Shown one piece after another: positions 1-7,890 of a DNA stretch of 64,000 nt. Each line of letters begins with the position of its first letter. Position 1 is the stretch's first letter. The position numbers were made by a program, and so were the translations under genes. Origin of the DNA: an uncultured Clostridium sp. (GTDB lineage: Bacteria > Bacillota > Clostridia > Lachnospirales > Lachnospiraceae); contig CABVBU010000001.1 in NCBI GenBank assembly GCA_902496665.1, positions 124,001 to 188,000 of the forward strand, written 5' to 3'. The notes under the pieces are model-generated. The model did no database searches. It was not told the DNA's origin and saw only the letters and a list, made by a program, of their open reading frames with translations.

Positions 1-2
1 AT

Positions 3-1538
3 CTCGCGGAAGTTTATGGTGTGTCCGGGGATGAGACGGCAGTCTTTTATAACTATGAACAGCAGGAGCAGACAGGAATCTATGAAAACGGCCAGACCTA
101 TCTTCCGGTCTCATGGGTGAATGACCACATTAACGAGCGGTTCTACTGGGACAGCACGGAAAATCTTCTCGTGTATGCGCTTCCGGACCAGATCGTCTAT
201 GCGGACGCGGAGACAAAGGGATCCAATGGTGCCCCGCTGCTTCTTGTAAAAGATGATGAGGTTTACCTGACGCTGGGTTTGATCGCAAACTATACGGATG
301 TGCAGATCCAGACCTTTGATTCCGGGGATGGAAGACGTGTCCTGATCAATGACTGGGGAACAAGAAATATCGCGCGGGTGAAAAAGAACGGAAGTCTGAG
401 AGTGAAGGGCGGCGTGAAGAGCAAAATTCTGACAGACCTAGCAAAGGACGATACGGTGACCGTTCTCAATACGATGGAGAAATGGTCCCAGGTCGCATCT
501 TCCGACGGAAATATCGGATATGTGGAGAATAAGCGCCTGGCAGCCGCGGAGAGCCAGAAATTTTCCGGAAATTTTACAGCTCCCGTATACAAGAATACCA
601 GCATGAGCGGAAAGATCGTTCTCGGCTGGCACCAGGTAACAAGTCAGGACGGAAACAATACCTTTGACAGCATTGTGGCGAAGACAAAAGGGATGAACGT
701 GATCTCCCCGACCTGGTTTTCCCTGACAGACAACAATGGAAACTATAAGTCCCTGGCGAGCAAGGACTATGTGACGAAAGCTCACGCGAAAGGACTTCAG
801 GTATGGGCGCTGATCGATAACTTCAGCGCTGATGTCCAGACGGAGACGTTGCTGGCATCTACATCTACCCGCCGCAAGCTGATCGACAGCCTGATCGCGG
901 ATGCGGAAAAATATGACCTGGATGGTCTGAACCTTGATTTTGAGAGCCTGAAAACAGAGGCGGGCGTCCATTATATCGAATTTATCCGGGAATTATCGAT
1001 CCCGTGCCGCCAGAAGGGCATTGTCCTGTCCGTGGACAACTATGTTCCGGCGAGATACAACAGCTTCTATAACCTGAAAGAACAGGGAATTGTTGCGGAT
1101 TATGTGATCATGATGGGATATGATGAGCACTTTGCGGGCGGTGAGCCGGGTTCTGTGTCCTCTATCAGCTACGTGAAGAATGGAATCTCCGGAATGCTCG
1201 AGGATGTTCCGAAGGAGAAGCTGATCAATGCCGTTCCGTTCTACACGAGACTCTGGATCGAAGCCGGGGACGGATCCATCACCTCCAAGGCGATGGGAAT
1301 CGCGGATGCGAAGAAGTGGGTGGACAATAACCAGGTAGAACTCACCTGGCAGGCGGATACCGCCCAATATTACGGTGAGAAACAGACAAATGACGGTGCC
1401 CAGTTCCTCTGGATGGAGGAGGAGCGGTCCTTAAAAGAAAAGATGAACGTGGTCCGTCAGAACGATCTGGCGGGAGTCGCGTGCTGGAAACTTGGGTTTG
1501 AGGATTCTGCCGCGTGGGATTCCATCCAGTGGAACTAA
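3..1538 (+). CDS. Glycoside hydrolase family 18 protein with SH3 domain (5' end outside window)
   Basis: The reading frame is open to the left edge of the window, so the GTG at 21 is not a reliable start and the N-terminus is missing. Counting from that GTG, residues ~20-115 resemble copper-amine-oxidase-like N-terminal repeats (YLPVSWV, VYLTLGLIA). Residues ~118-172 are a bacterial SH3 domain and ~198-500 a GH18 barrel. The GH18 catalytic signature DGxxxDxE is intact as DGLNLDFE (residues 301-308), with Glu308 the expected acid/base. The architecture matches YaaH-like spore or wall hydrolases that cut N-acetylglucosamine-containing glycans in peptidoglycan. The gene ends 28 bp before a convergent recombinase gene. 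Export is expected, but the signal peptide would lie outside the window. Confidence 0.85.
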   Translation, partial: LAEVYGVSGDETAVFYNYEQQEQTGIYENGQTYLPVSWVNDHINERFYWDSTENLLVYALPDQIVYADAETKGSNGAPLLLVKDDEVYLTLGLIANYTDVQIQTFDSGDGRRVLINDWGTRNIARVKKNGSLRVKGGVKSKILTDLAKDDTVTVLNTMEKWSQVASSDGNIGYVENKRLAAAESQKFSGNFTAPVYKNTSMSGKIVLGWHQVTSQDGNNTFDSIVAKTKGMNVISPTWFSLTDNNGNYKSLASKDYVTKAHAKGLQVWALIDNFSADVQTETLLASTSTRRKLIDSLIADAEKYDLDGLNLDFESLKTEAGVHYIEFIRELSIPCRQKGIVLSVDNYVPARYNSFYNLKEQGIVADYVIMMGYDEHFAGGEPGSVSSISYVKNGISGMLEDVPKEKLINAVPFYTRLWIEAGDGSITSKAMGIADAKKWVDNNQVELTWQADTAQYYGEKQTNDGAQFLWMEEERSLKEKMNVVRQNDLAGVACWKLGFEDSAAWDSIQWN

Positions 1539-1565
1539 GATCATAATGGCGCTTTTACGCCGGAC

Positions 1566-2426
1566 CTACCAGGTCACCATCTTGTCCAGCAGGAGTTTCT
1601 GTTCCCTGCTGGAACGTGTGAGGTAGATGCGGGTGGTCTCGATGCTCTCATGCCCGAGAAGATCCGCCAAAAGAGAGATATCGCCGCTTCGGGACAGAAA
1701 ATTTTTCGCGAACCGGTGGCGGAAGGAATGCGGATACATGGTATCGGGATCAATGCCGTACCGGACTGCATAGTGTTTTAATTGGGAATGGATGCCCCTG
1801 GTCGTCACGGGGCGTCCATTTTTTCCCACAAAAAGAAAGCCGGAGGTGATACCGCGGTGGTCACACCAGGCTTTTGCCTCCTGACAGAGGGAATCCGGGA
1901 TGTAGATGCGGCGGATCTTCCCGCCTTTGGAGTATAGATCAAGATACCCGCAGGCTAAATGTTCCGCCTTGATCTGCACCAGCTCACTGACTCTGGCACC
2001 GGTGGTCACCAGAAAACGGACGATGAAATACCAGAAATCGTGGTGCTCTGCTTTCAGGTTCCGCTGGAGCGTCTCACAGTCCTCGTTTGTGATGATGGAA
2101 TCCTGGAAGGTGTCCCGGGGAATCTTTACCGAGTGAAGACGGAAGCCGGAGAGATCGGGGGAGAGTTCCGGCTGTTCTTCTTCCAGGAAAAGAAGAAAAT
2201 GATTTACAGCGTAGATCCTCTGATTGATCGTTGCAGGGTGGTAATTGGCAATTAAAAGACTCCGGTATTTTCGGAGAAGAGATTCAGTTGGAACGGGATA
2301 GATGGACAGAAGCTGTCTGATCGTCCGTCCATATGCGTCTCCGGTATTTTCAGACATATTCTTTTTTCTTAAATACAATCTAAATGATTCTGCCAGGTTT
2401 TCCTGGTCTTTTGGAAGTTCTTTCAT
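1566..2426 (-). CDS. Tyrosine recombinase (XerC/D-like), first of a tandem pair
   Basis: A 286-residue phage-integrase-fold recombinase. An N-terminal SAM-like core-binding domain (about residues 8-90) is followed by the catalytic domain. All catalytic residues are visible: Arg145 (TGARVSEL), Lys170 (SKGGK), His233 and Arg236 (HSFRH), His259 (LGHES) and the nucleophile Tyr268 (TTRIYL). The ATG at 2426 is chosen because an AAAGGA site lies six bases upstream; an upstream ATG eight codons earlier has no such site. Its downstream neighbour on the same strand is a paralogue, and the two share long identical stretches near the active site. Pairs like this often run DNA inversion or integrate small elements, but no target site is evident here. 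The substrate is unknown. Confidence 0.88.
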   Translation of the reverse strand: MKELPKDQENLAESFRLYLRKKNMSENTGDAYGRTIRQLLSIYPVPTESLLRKYRSLLIANYHPATINQRIYAVNHFLLFLEEEQPELSPDLSGFRLHSVKIPRDTFQDSIITNEDCETLQRNLKAEHHDFWYFIVRFLVTTGARVSELVQIKAEHLACGYLDLYSKGGKIRRIYIPDSLCQEAKAWCDHRGITSGFLFVGKNGRPVTTRGIHSQLKHYAVRYGIDPDTMYPHSFRHRFAKNFLSRSGDISLLADLLGHESIETTRIYLTRSSREQKLLLDKMVTW

Positions 2427-2463
2427 AGCGTATCCTTTGAATAATAACATGGCAGCAGAAATT

Positions 2464-3318
2464 TTACCAGTTTACGATCTGATTGAAAAGGTTCTGCTGT
2501 TCGGTACTGCTTTTATGCAGATAAATGCGGGTAGTTTCAATGCTCTCATGTCCGAGAATGTCGGACAGAAGCGCGATATCATCACATTTTTCTATAAAAT
2601 TTTTGGCAAACAGATGTCGGAATGCATGGGGATGTACGACAGATGGATCCAGATTGTATCGAAGTGCAAAAACCTTAAGCTGATCCCGGATCCCGTTCGT
2701 GGTGATCGGATTTCCGAAACGGTTTAAAAATAAGCTGCCACTGGTGCGCTTTTCATTTTGAAGCCACAGCAGGCAGGCCTCCTGGACATTTTGCGGGAAG
2801 TAGACTCGCCGGATCTTATCTCCTTTTGAGTACAGATCCATCTGTCCGCGGATCATATCTTCCACACGGATCTGGAGAAGTTCGCTGATCCGCACGCCAG
2901 TTGTGGCCATGATCCGCACAGCAAAGTAGTAGGTGAGTTTTCCATCGCGCAGGAGGCATTTTTTCAGGTACTCATAGTCGGCCTGACTGATCACATTTTC
3001 CAGAAATGGTTTCTGTTGAAGGCGGACCATAAGGACCCTGGAGGCGGGAAGATCAAGAAGCTCCATAAAACAGTTCATTGCGCGGATCCGCAAATTTACA
3101 GTGCTGGGCTTGTACCGGTCGATGAGATAACACTTATAGAGCATCAGATTATCATGTGTTACCTCAGGGTACATGGAAAGAAAAAGCCTGGCAGTATAGA
3201 GATAGGAACGGATCGTCTGGTAAGATTTTCCATTCCGGAGCAGCCACGCTTCGAACCTGGAGAGCTTTTGACGGGTCATTTCAGAAAGACGGTCTGTAGG
3301 CAGAGCAGTTTTTCTCAT
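2464..3318 (-). CDS. Tyrosine recombinase (XerC/D-like), second of a tandem pair
   Basis: A 284-residue tyrosine recombinase directly upstream of, and paralogous to, the gene at 1566-2426; 37 bp separate them. Catalytic residues are Arg143 (TGVRISEL), Lys168 (SKGDK), His231 and Arg234 (HAFRH), His257 (LGHES) and Tyr266 (TTRIYL). The ATG at 3318 is preferred. A longer frame upstream would add about 70 residues of hydrophobic, low-complexity sequence unlike any recombinase N-terminus. The ribosome site for this ATG is modest (AAAGG, 12 bases away). Both genes probably form one transcript. Divergence between the two proteins suggests an old duplication with specialised DNA recognition rather than a recent copy. 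Confidence 0.87.
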   Translation of the reverse strand: MRKTALPTDRLSEMTRQKLSRFEAWLLRNGKSYQTIRSYLYTARLFLSMYPEVTHDNLMLYKCYLIDRYKPSTVNLRIRAMNCFMELLDLPASRVLMVRLQQKPFLENVISQADYEYLKKCLLRDGKLTYYFAVRIMATTGVRISELLQIRVEDMIRGQMDLYSKGDKIRRVYFPQNVQEACLLWLQNEKRTSGSLFLNRFGNPITTNGIRDQLKVFALRYNLDPSVVHPHAFRHLFAKNFIEKCDDIALLSDILGHESIETTRIYLHKSSTEQQNLFNQIVNW

Positions 3319-3424
3319 AGTATTATCATACCTTTCTGTTTTTGAAAAGTATTTTATCGCAGGAAACAAAAAGAGCAAGAGAAAACTGGAGAATATGTTG
3401 CTGATGGGGAAAGGAAGGGGGAAA

Positions 3425-3463
3425 AGAAAAAATCCGTCGGAGACATGGAGCATCTCCGGCGGA
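3425..3463 (-). terminator. Intrinsic terminator of the M20 peptidase gene
   Basis: An 11-bp stem (TCCGTCGGAGA with TCTCCGGCGGA, one G-U pair) at 3433-3443 and 3453-3463. On the minus strand it is followed by TTTTTTCTTTTC. It lies about 95 bp beyond the stop codon of the leftward peptidase gene at 3557. Confidence 0.8.
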
Positions 3464-3556
3464 CGTTTATATAAGCTGTATATGTTTGAAATGAACAGGG
3501 AATGCTTTCGGGAGCTGTTCGGTGGCATTGCGCTGCCCGGAAAGAAATTGGGTTGT

Positions 3557-4942
3557 TTAGTTCTGGAAATCTACGATCGCATTTCCTTTTTCATCATATT
3601 TTACCGCGTCTTTATCAAGTGTCAGCGCATCGATGGCATCGAGGTATGCCTTTATGGACGGGTACTGCGGCTTGTAGTTTGCGATGATCTCCTTCGCGGT
3701 CACAGCATCGTTGGAGAGCAGGGCATCTACGAGGAAGAGCTGAACCTTTGCAGCGTTCACACACATACGGTTCGGATCGGTGATCTGGAAGTCGATGCCG
3801 TGGAGAGTACCGACAGCGCCGCCCGCGTTGATCTGTACACCCGGCATTACGCAGGTAACATCGCCGAAGTCAGAGGAACCGGTGCTCCAGCCGTTATAGT
3901 CGAAGACAACTTTCTTTCTTCCGCAGAGTGCCACGCAGCATTCCTCAGCAAGCTTCATGAATGCCGGATCATGATACTCCGGAGCATATCCGGGACGGTC
4001 GCTCAGTTCTACGCCTGCGCCCATAGCCAGTGCGGCACCGGTCAGCGCACGGTTGACCTTAATATTCTCTCTTTTGATCGCGTCTAAGGATTTTCCGCGG
4101 ACATAGCTCTCGATCTTCATCTCGTCCGGGATGATGTTTACGGCACAGTTTGCGCCCATAAGGATTGGATGGAAGCGGATCGTATCTTTCTCCTGGAATG
4201 TTTCACGCAGATCGTTGCATGCCTGAAGTCCAAGCATAGCAGCGTATTCCGCGTTGACTCCCATATGAGGAGCTCCGCCTGCATGGGCAGATTTTCCTTT
4301 GTAGCGGATATTTTTTGCCATACAGCCGTTCATGCCGAGCAATGCCTGAAAGTCAAGATCGGTATCGCCGTCCTCATTGACACCGGATCCCTTTGTCATG
4401 CCGTGAACCATCATGGCCATGTCGACGCCGTCTAAGAGGCCACGGTACATGAACTCGGTCTTACCGCCGTTGTACTTGATAATGCCTTTCTGGCGGAGTT
4501 CCTCACGGAATGCCAGCTGGATCATCTCCTCAGCCGGAACGACAACGAGGCGGATGGATCCACAGAGACCGTCAAGGGCATGGGGCTGTTTCAATGCGGC
4601 TGCGATTCCTAAAAGGGCAGCGGACTGGGCGTTATGTCCGCAGCAGTGGGTCATTCCGTTTACGGATTCTGGATGGTTCGCGATATCGAGGGCATCCAGT
4701 TCGCCGAAGATCGCTACCTTTGGTCCTGGTTTTCCTGTCTCAACATCGGTGTAAAAGCCCGGAATGTTTCCGGCTTTTACGAGTGTGTATCCAAGAGCCT
4801 CATACTTCTCTACGAGATAGTCATGGGCCTGCCACTCGGTGTAACCGGTCTGCGGATGGGCCCAGATCCAGCGCTCCGCGTCGAGGATGAGCTGTTTTAC
4901 GGTATCTACGTTGTTTACGATCAGCTGTTGTCTGTCTGTCAT
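3557..4942 (-). CDS. M20-family amidohydrolase, AbgB-like
   Basis: A 461-residue zinc amidohydrolase of peptidase family M20. The chosen ATG at 4942 has a full AGGAGGT site seven bases upstream; an upstream in-frame ATG adds 19 residues without a site. Metal-site motifs are visible: GELDALD (near residue 85), CCGHNAQ (near 115) and a later SSDFGDV segment. The overall pattern resembles aminobenzoyl-glutamate utilisation protein B, which together with AbgA hydrolyses p-aminobenzoyl-glutamate. An AbgA-like protein is encoded far away at 28749, not in this operon. It lies 61 bp downstream of the aldolase-like gene on the same strand. The exact substrate (N-acyl amino acid, dipeptide or aminobenzoyl-glutamate) is not determined. 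Confidence 0.8.
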   Translation of the reverse strand: MTDRQQLIVNNVDTVKQLILDAERWIWAHPQTGYTEWQAHDYLVEKYEALGYTLVKAGNIPGFYTDVETGKPGPKVAIFGELDALDIANHPESVNGMTHCCGHNAQSAALLGIAAALKQPHALDGLCGSIRLVVVPAEEMIQLAFREELRQKGIIKYNGGKTEFMYRGLLDGVDMAMMVHGMTKGSGVNEDGDTDLDFQALLGMNGCMAKNIRYKGKSAHAGGAPHMGVNAEYAAMLGLQACNDLRETFQEKDTIRFHPILMGANCAVNIIPDEMKIESYVRGKSLDAIKRENIKVNRALTGAALAMGAGVELSDRPGYAPEYHDPAFMKLAEECCVALCGRKKVVFDYNGWSTGSSDFGDVTCVMPGVQINAGGAVGTLHGIDFQITDPNRMCVNAAKVQLFLVDALLSNDAVTAKEIIANYKPQYPSIKAYLDAIDALTLDKDAVKYDEKGNAIVDFQN

Positions 4943-5003
4943 GGAAATACCTCCTGAAATATGTAATATTGGACGGAACCAGGCGCTGTACGGGAACATC
5001 AGG

Positions 5004-6056
5004 TCAAGCCCGGTTCTCCCTTAAAAGCTCGATCAGTGCGTCAGTGTGTTCCTTCGTTGTCGCCCAGCTTGTGGCGATACGGATCACGGTATGGGAGTCA
5101 TCATATTTCTCCCAGAAGCTGAATTCCGCCTGCTCTTCCAGGCGGTGCAGGACTTCGTTCTCCAGAATAATAAAGATCTGGTTTGTCGGAGTCTCAAGGA
5201 AGAACTGGTAACCGTTTTCCTTTAACGCCGATTTTATTGCGGCTGCGCAGTCGAGGGCAGACTCTCCGATATGAAGGTACAGATCATCTGTGAACAGGGT
5301 ATCGAACTGGATCCCCAGGATGCGTCCCTTCGCAAAAAGTGCGCCGTGCTGCTTTACGATGGTGAAAAAGTGTGGGATCAGCGCCGGATCCGGGATCACG
5401 ACCGCCTCGCCGAAGAGCGCTCCGCACTTCGTTCCGCCAATATAGAAGACATCGCAGAGTCTCGCAAGATCCTTCAATGTCACGTTGTTTTCCGGTGAAG
5501 CGAGAGCGTAAGCCAGTCTTGCACCGTCCACATAGAGCGGGAGATGGTACTTACGGCATGTTTCGCTGAGGGCAGTCAGTTCTTCCAGGGAATACAGGGT
5601 TCCGTATTCCGTCGGCTGGGAGATATAGACCATGCCCGGCATGACCATGTGCTCATGGTTATCATCAGATAAAAAGGTGTCCATATAAGAGGTGACCTGG
5701 GCGGCTGTGATCTTTCCATATGTATGGGGCAGCGGGAGCACTTTATGTCCGCCGAATTCGATGGCACCGGCCTCATGGACCGCGATGTGACCGGTCTCCG
5801 CACAGAGAACACCCTGGTAGGAGCTGAGAAGAGCGTCGATGATGGTAGCGTTTGTCTGGGTTCCGCCCACGAGGAGATAGACTCCCGCATTTGGAGCACC
5901 GCAGGCTTTGCGGATCTTATCCCGGGCAGATTCGGAGAACTCGTCGAGACCGTACCCGGAAGTCTGCATCATATTTGTGGAGAGAAGCTCATTCATGATA
6001 GCCGGATGGGCGCCTTCCATGTAATCGCAGACGAACTTCAATTTTTCATTTGCCAT
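5004..6056 (-). CDS. Low-specificity L-threonine aldolase / beta-eliminating lyase family
   Basis: A 350-residue PLP-dependent fold-type I enzyme. The PLP lysine is in GGTKCGA, a phosphate-binding GGTQTNAT segment lies near residue 67, and YVDGARLA (near 200) holds the Asp that contacts the PLP pyridine. Threonine aldolases of this group split L-threonine or L-allo-threonine into glycine and acetaldehyde. The ATG at 6056 fits the family start MANEKLKFVCDY; the frame continues about 100 codons upstream but that part is low-complexity and would overlap the cwlD start. A perfect consensus promoter lies upstream. The gene is probably cotranscribed with the M20 peptidase. Confidence 0.85.
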   Translation of the reverse strand: MANEKLKFVCDYMEGAHPAIMNELLSTNMMQTSGYGLDEFSESARDKIRKACGAPNAGVYLLVGGTQTNATIIDALLSSYQGVLCAETGHIAVHEAGAIEFGGHKVLPLPHTYGKITAAQVTSYMDTFLSDDNHEHMVMPGMVYISQPTEYGTLYSLEELTALSETCRKYHLPLYVDGARLAYALASPENNVTLKDLARLCDVFYIGGTKCGALFGEAVVIPDPALIPHFFTIVKQHGALFAKGRILGIQFDTLFTDDLYLHIGESALDCAAAIKSALKENGYQFFLETPTNQIFIILENEVLHRLEEQAEFSFWEKYDDSHTVIRIATSWATTKEHTDALIELLRENRA

Positions 6057-6090
6057 GTTAGAAACCTGACCTTTCGTGTTGTCTGACTCT

Positions 6091-6119
6091 ATTATACAGA
6101 TGGCATATTGGCGTGTCAA
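6091..6119 (-). promoter_or_regulatory. Sigma-A promoter of the threonine-aldolase-like gene
   Basis: On the minus strand TTGACA (6119-6114), a 17-bp spacer and TATAAT (6096-6091): a perfect consensus, 35 bp before the ATG at 6056. Confidence 0.85.
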
Positions 6120-6309
6120 TGCAGGAAAGTATATGTAAAAATCTGAAAACACTGAGGGGAATATGGGGATTCGGCTGATGGAGGCGATAAGAGCGGAAGC
6201 CAGGCTCCAGAACTTGTGTGGGATTGAGCAGAGACAGGAAAATCCGCACATAAACTGGTTCCCCACGAAATAGAGTATTATGAAGAGCGGATTTTCGGGG
6301 AAAGAGAGC

Positions 6310-7008
6310 ATGAAGCAGAAAGTGATAGAGCCGGTTCTCGGCGTATGCCTGCTCGCCATGGTGGTCATGGCAGTGAAATATGGGAGTATTCATGTAACGG
6401 GGAGCGGTGATGCTTACATAAAAGAGACGCCGGTGGTGGTAGTCGATGCCGGACACGGCGGAACAGATCCCGGCAAGGTTGGAGTCGACGGGAGTCTGGA
6501 GAAAGATATCAACCTGGCTGTGGCGGAGCGGTTGAAAACGTATCTGGAACAGGATGATGTGAAGGTCATCATGACGCGGGAGACGGACACGGGACTTTAT
6601 TCCGAAGCGGACAGCCGGAAAAAGATGGCGGACATGAAGAAACGGTGTGAGATCATTGAGGAGAGCGGCGCGGACCTTGTGGTCAGCATCCACCAGAACA
6701 GCTACCACGAGGAATCCGTCTCTGGCGGACAGGTATTCTATTACCGGGATTCGTCAAAAGGAAAGGCACTGGCGGAGATCTTGCAGGACCGGTTCGACTA
6801 TGTCCTGGGGGACCAGAACCGGAGGCTTCCGAAGGCGAACGGCAATTACTATCTCCTTCTGCATGTGAAATGTCCCATCGTGATCGTGGAGTGCGGATTC
6901 TTAAGCAACCGGAAGGAAGCAGCGCTGTTAAACAGCGGGGAGTACCAGGATAAGCTGGCATATACGATTCATATGGGGATCATGGAGTATCTAAATAAGA
7001 AGCAATGA
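6310..7008 (+). CDS. cwlD: N-acetylmuramoyl-L-alanine amidase, CwlD-like
   Basis: A 232-residue Amidase_3 enzyme with a membrane-anchoring N-terminal segment (VIEPVLGVCLLAMVVMAV). Zinc ligands and catalytic residues are visible: His in DAGHGGTDPG, Glu in SLEKDINL, His in SIHQNS and Glu in VECGFLSN. In Bacillus and clostridia CwlD removes the peptide side chain from muramic acid so that muramic delta-lactam can form in spore cortex. Size and single-domain layout fit CwlD better than vegetative amidases, which usually carry wall-binding repeats. I chose the ATG at 6310, preceded by GGGGAAAGAGAG; the ATG ten codons earlier has no ribosome site. The gene is divergent from the aldolase gene. Confidence 0.85.
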   Translation: MKQKVIEPVLGVCLLAMVVMAVKYGSIHVTGSGDAYIKETPVVVVDAGHGGTDPGKVGVDGSLEKDINLAVAERLKTYLEQDDVKVIMTRETDTGLYSEADSRKKMADMKKRCEIIEESGADLVVSIHQNSYHEESVSGGQVFYYRDSSKGKALAEILQDRFDYVLGDQNRRLPKANGNYYLLLHVKCPIVIVECGFLSNRKEAALLNSGEYQDKLAYTIHMGIMEYLNKKQ

Positions 7009-7161
7009 GATAGGAAAAATGTACAAATGAAGAGAAATAAAATCGTCATAGTATACAAAAAAGGCCCACCTGTTTTTAACAATCCGATATGGCATTTAAA
7101 AAGTCAATATGCTATGATTCTGTTACCAATTGGGACGAAAAAATTTGAAGGAGGGGATATC

Positions 7162-7842
7162 TTGACGAAAGAAGATATGGAACAGATCTCGGATCTTATG
7201 GATGAGAAATTCGTTGCCTTTGAGGGCCGAATGGATGAAAAGTTTATTGCATCAGAAGGCCGGATGAGGGCAGAGATTGTGGCATCAGAAGGTCGGATGC
7301 GGGCGGAGATTGCAGCATCAGAGGAGAGAACAGGGGAAAAGATTGCATCCTGCGATGAAAAGATTACGTCTTGTGAGGAGAAAATCACCGCCTGCGATGA
7401 AAAGATTACGTCTTGTGAGGAGAAGATCACCGCCTGCGATGAAAAGATTACAGCCTGTGAGGAGAAGATCACGTCTTGCAATGAACAGATCACAGAGTGT
7501 AATGAAAAGATCAATAGGGTGGAAAATGATCTGAGATCAGAAATAAAGAAGAATCGTATCAGCTTGACAAGGAGTATGCAGGAGCTGAACGCCAAATGGG
7601 TTGAAACAAATGAAAAACTGGATCGTATGCTTGCAAGAATGGATGGAATGGATAAGAATATGAGTGCGATGCGGGCAGAAATGGATGCAGTGCCTAAACG
7701 GTTCGACGCAGTAGAAACAAATCTGGGCAGAAAAATTTCAGAATCGGAGGCAGCGACCCGCAGATATACAGAAAAGCTGTTTTTCCAGGTGGCAGAAGGC
7801 AAAAAGAAGCGTTCCACACGGTCATCTGGACTGGAAGGATAA
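7162..7842 (+). CDS. Coiled-coil protein with cysteine-bearing heptad repeats
   Basis: A 226-residue soluble protein of unknown function. The start is taken as the TTG at 7162 because AAGGAGGGG lies six bases upstream; the frame continues 45 codons further up without a good site. The N-terminus has repeated DEKFxAxEGRM and MRAEIxASEGR units. Residues ~64-119 are eight tandem heptads of the form C(D/E)EKIT(S/A). A longer charged helix follows to residue ~205, and a basic tail KKKRSTRSS ends the protein. The whole chain should be one long coiled coil with no membrane segment. The heptad region is a 21-bp DNA repeat. A strong shared terminator follows. Confidence 0.7.
   Translation: MTKEDMEQISDLMDEKFVAFEGRMDEKFIASEGRMRAEIVASEGRMRAEIAASEERTGEKIASCDEKITSCEEKITACDEKITSCEEKITACDEKITACEEKITSCNEQITECNEKINRVENDLRSEIKKNRISLTRSMQELNAKWVETNEKLDRMLARMDGMDKNMSAMRAEMDAVPKRFDAVETNLGRKISESEAATRRYTEKLFFQVAEGKKKRSTRSSGLEG
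7351..7518 (+). repeat. Eight tandem 21-bp units inside the coiled-coil gene
   Basis: Each unit encodes seven residues beginning with cysteine (CDEKITS, CEEKITA, and so on). Alternating CDEK/CEEK units make a 42-bp higher-order period. The last two units (CNEQITE, CNEKINR) are degenerate. Because 21 is a multiple of three, gain or loss of units would keep the frame. Confidence 0.9.
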
Positions 7843-7880
7843 AAAATCCGCCGGAAACGCGAATATTTCCGGCGGGTTTT
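7841..7880. terminator. Bidirectional terminator between convergent genes
   Basis: A 10-bp perfect stem CCGCCGGAAA / TTTCCGGCGG (7848-7857, 7866-7875), flanked by AAAAAA on the left and GTTTTATT on the right. It serves the coiled-coil gene and the leftward aminopeptidase gene. Confidence 0.9.
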
Positions 7881-7890
7881 ATTATCAGAA

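Noticed and set aside
7351..7518. The 21-bp units as a CRISPR array
   Set aside because: The units are contiguous without spacers, in frame and protein-coding. No cas gene is near.
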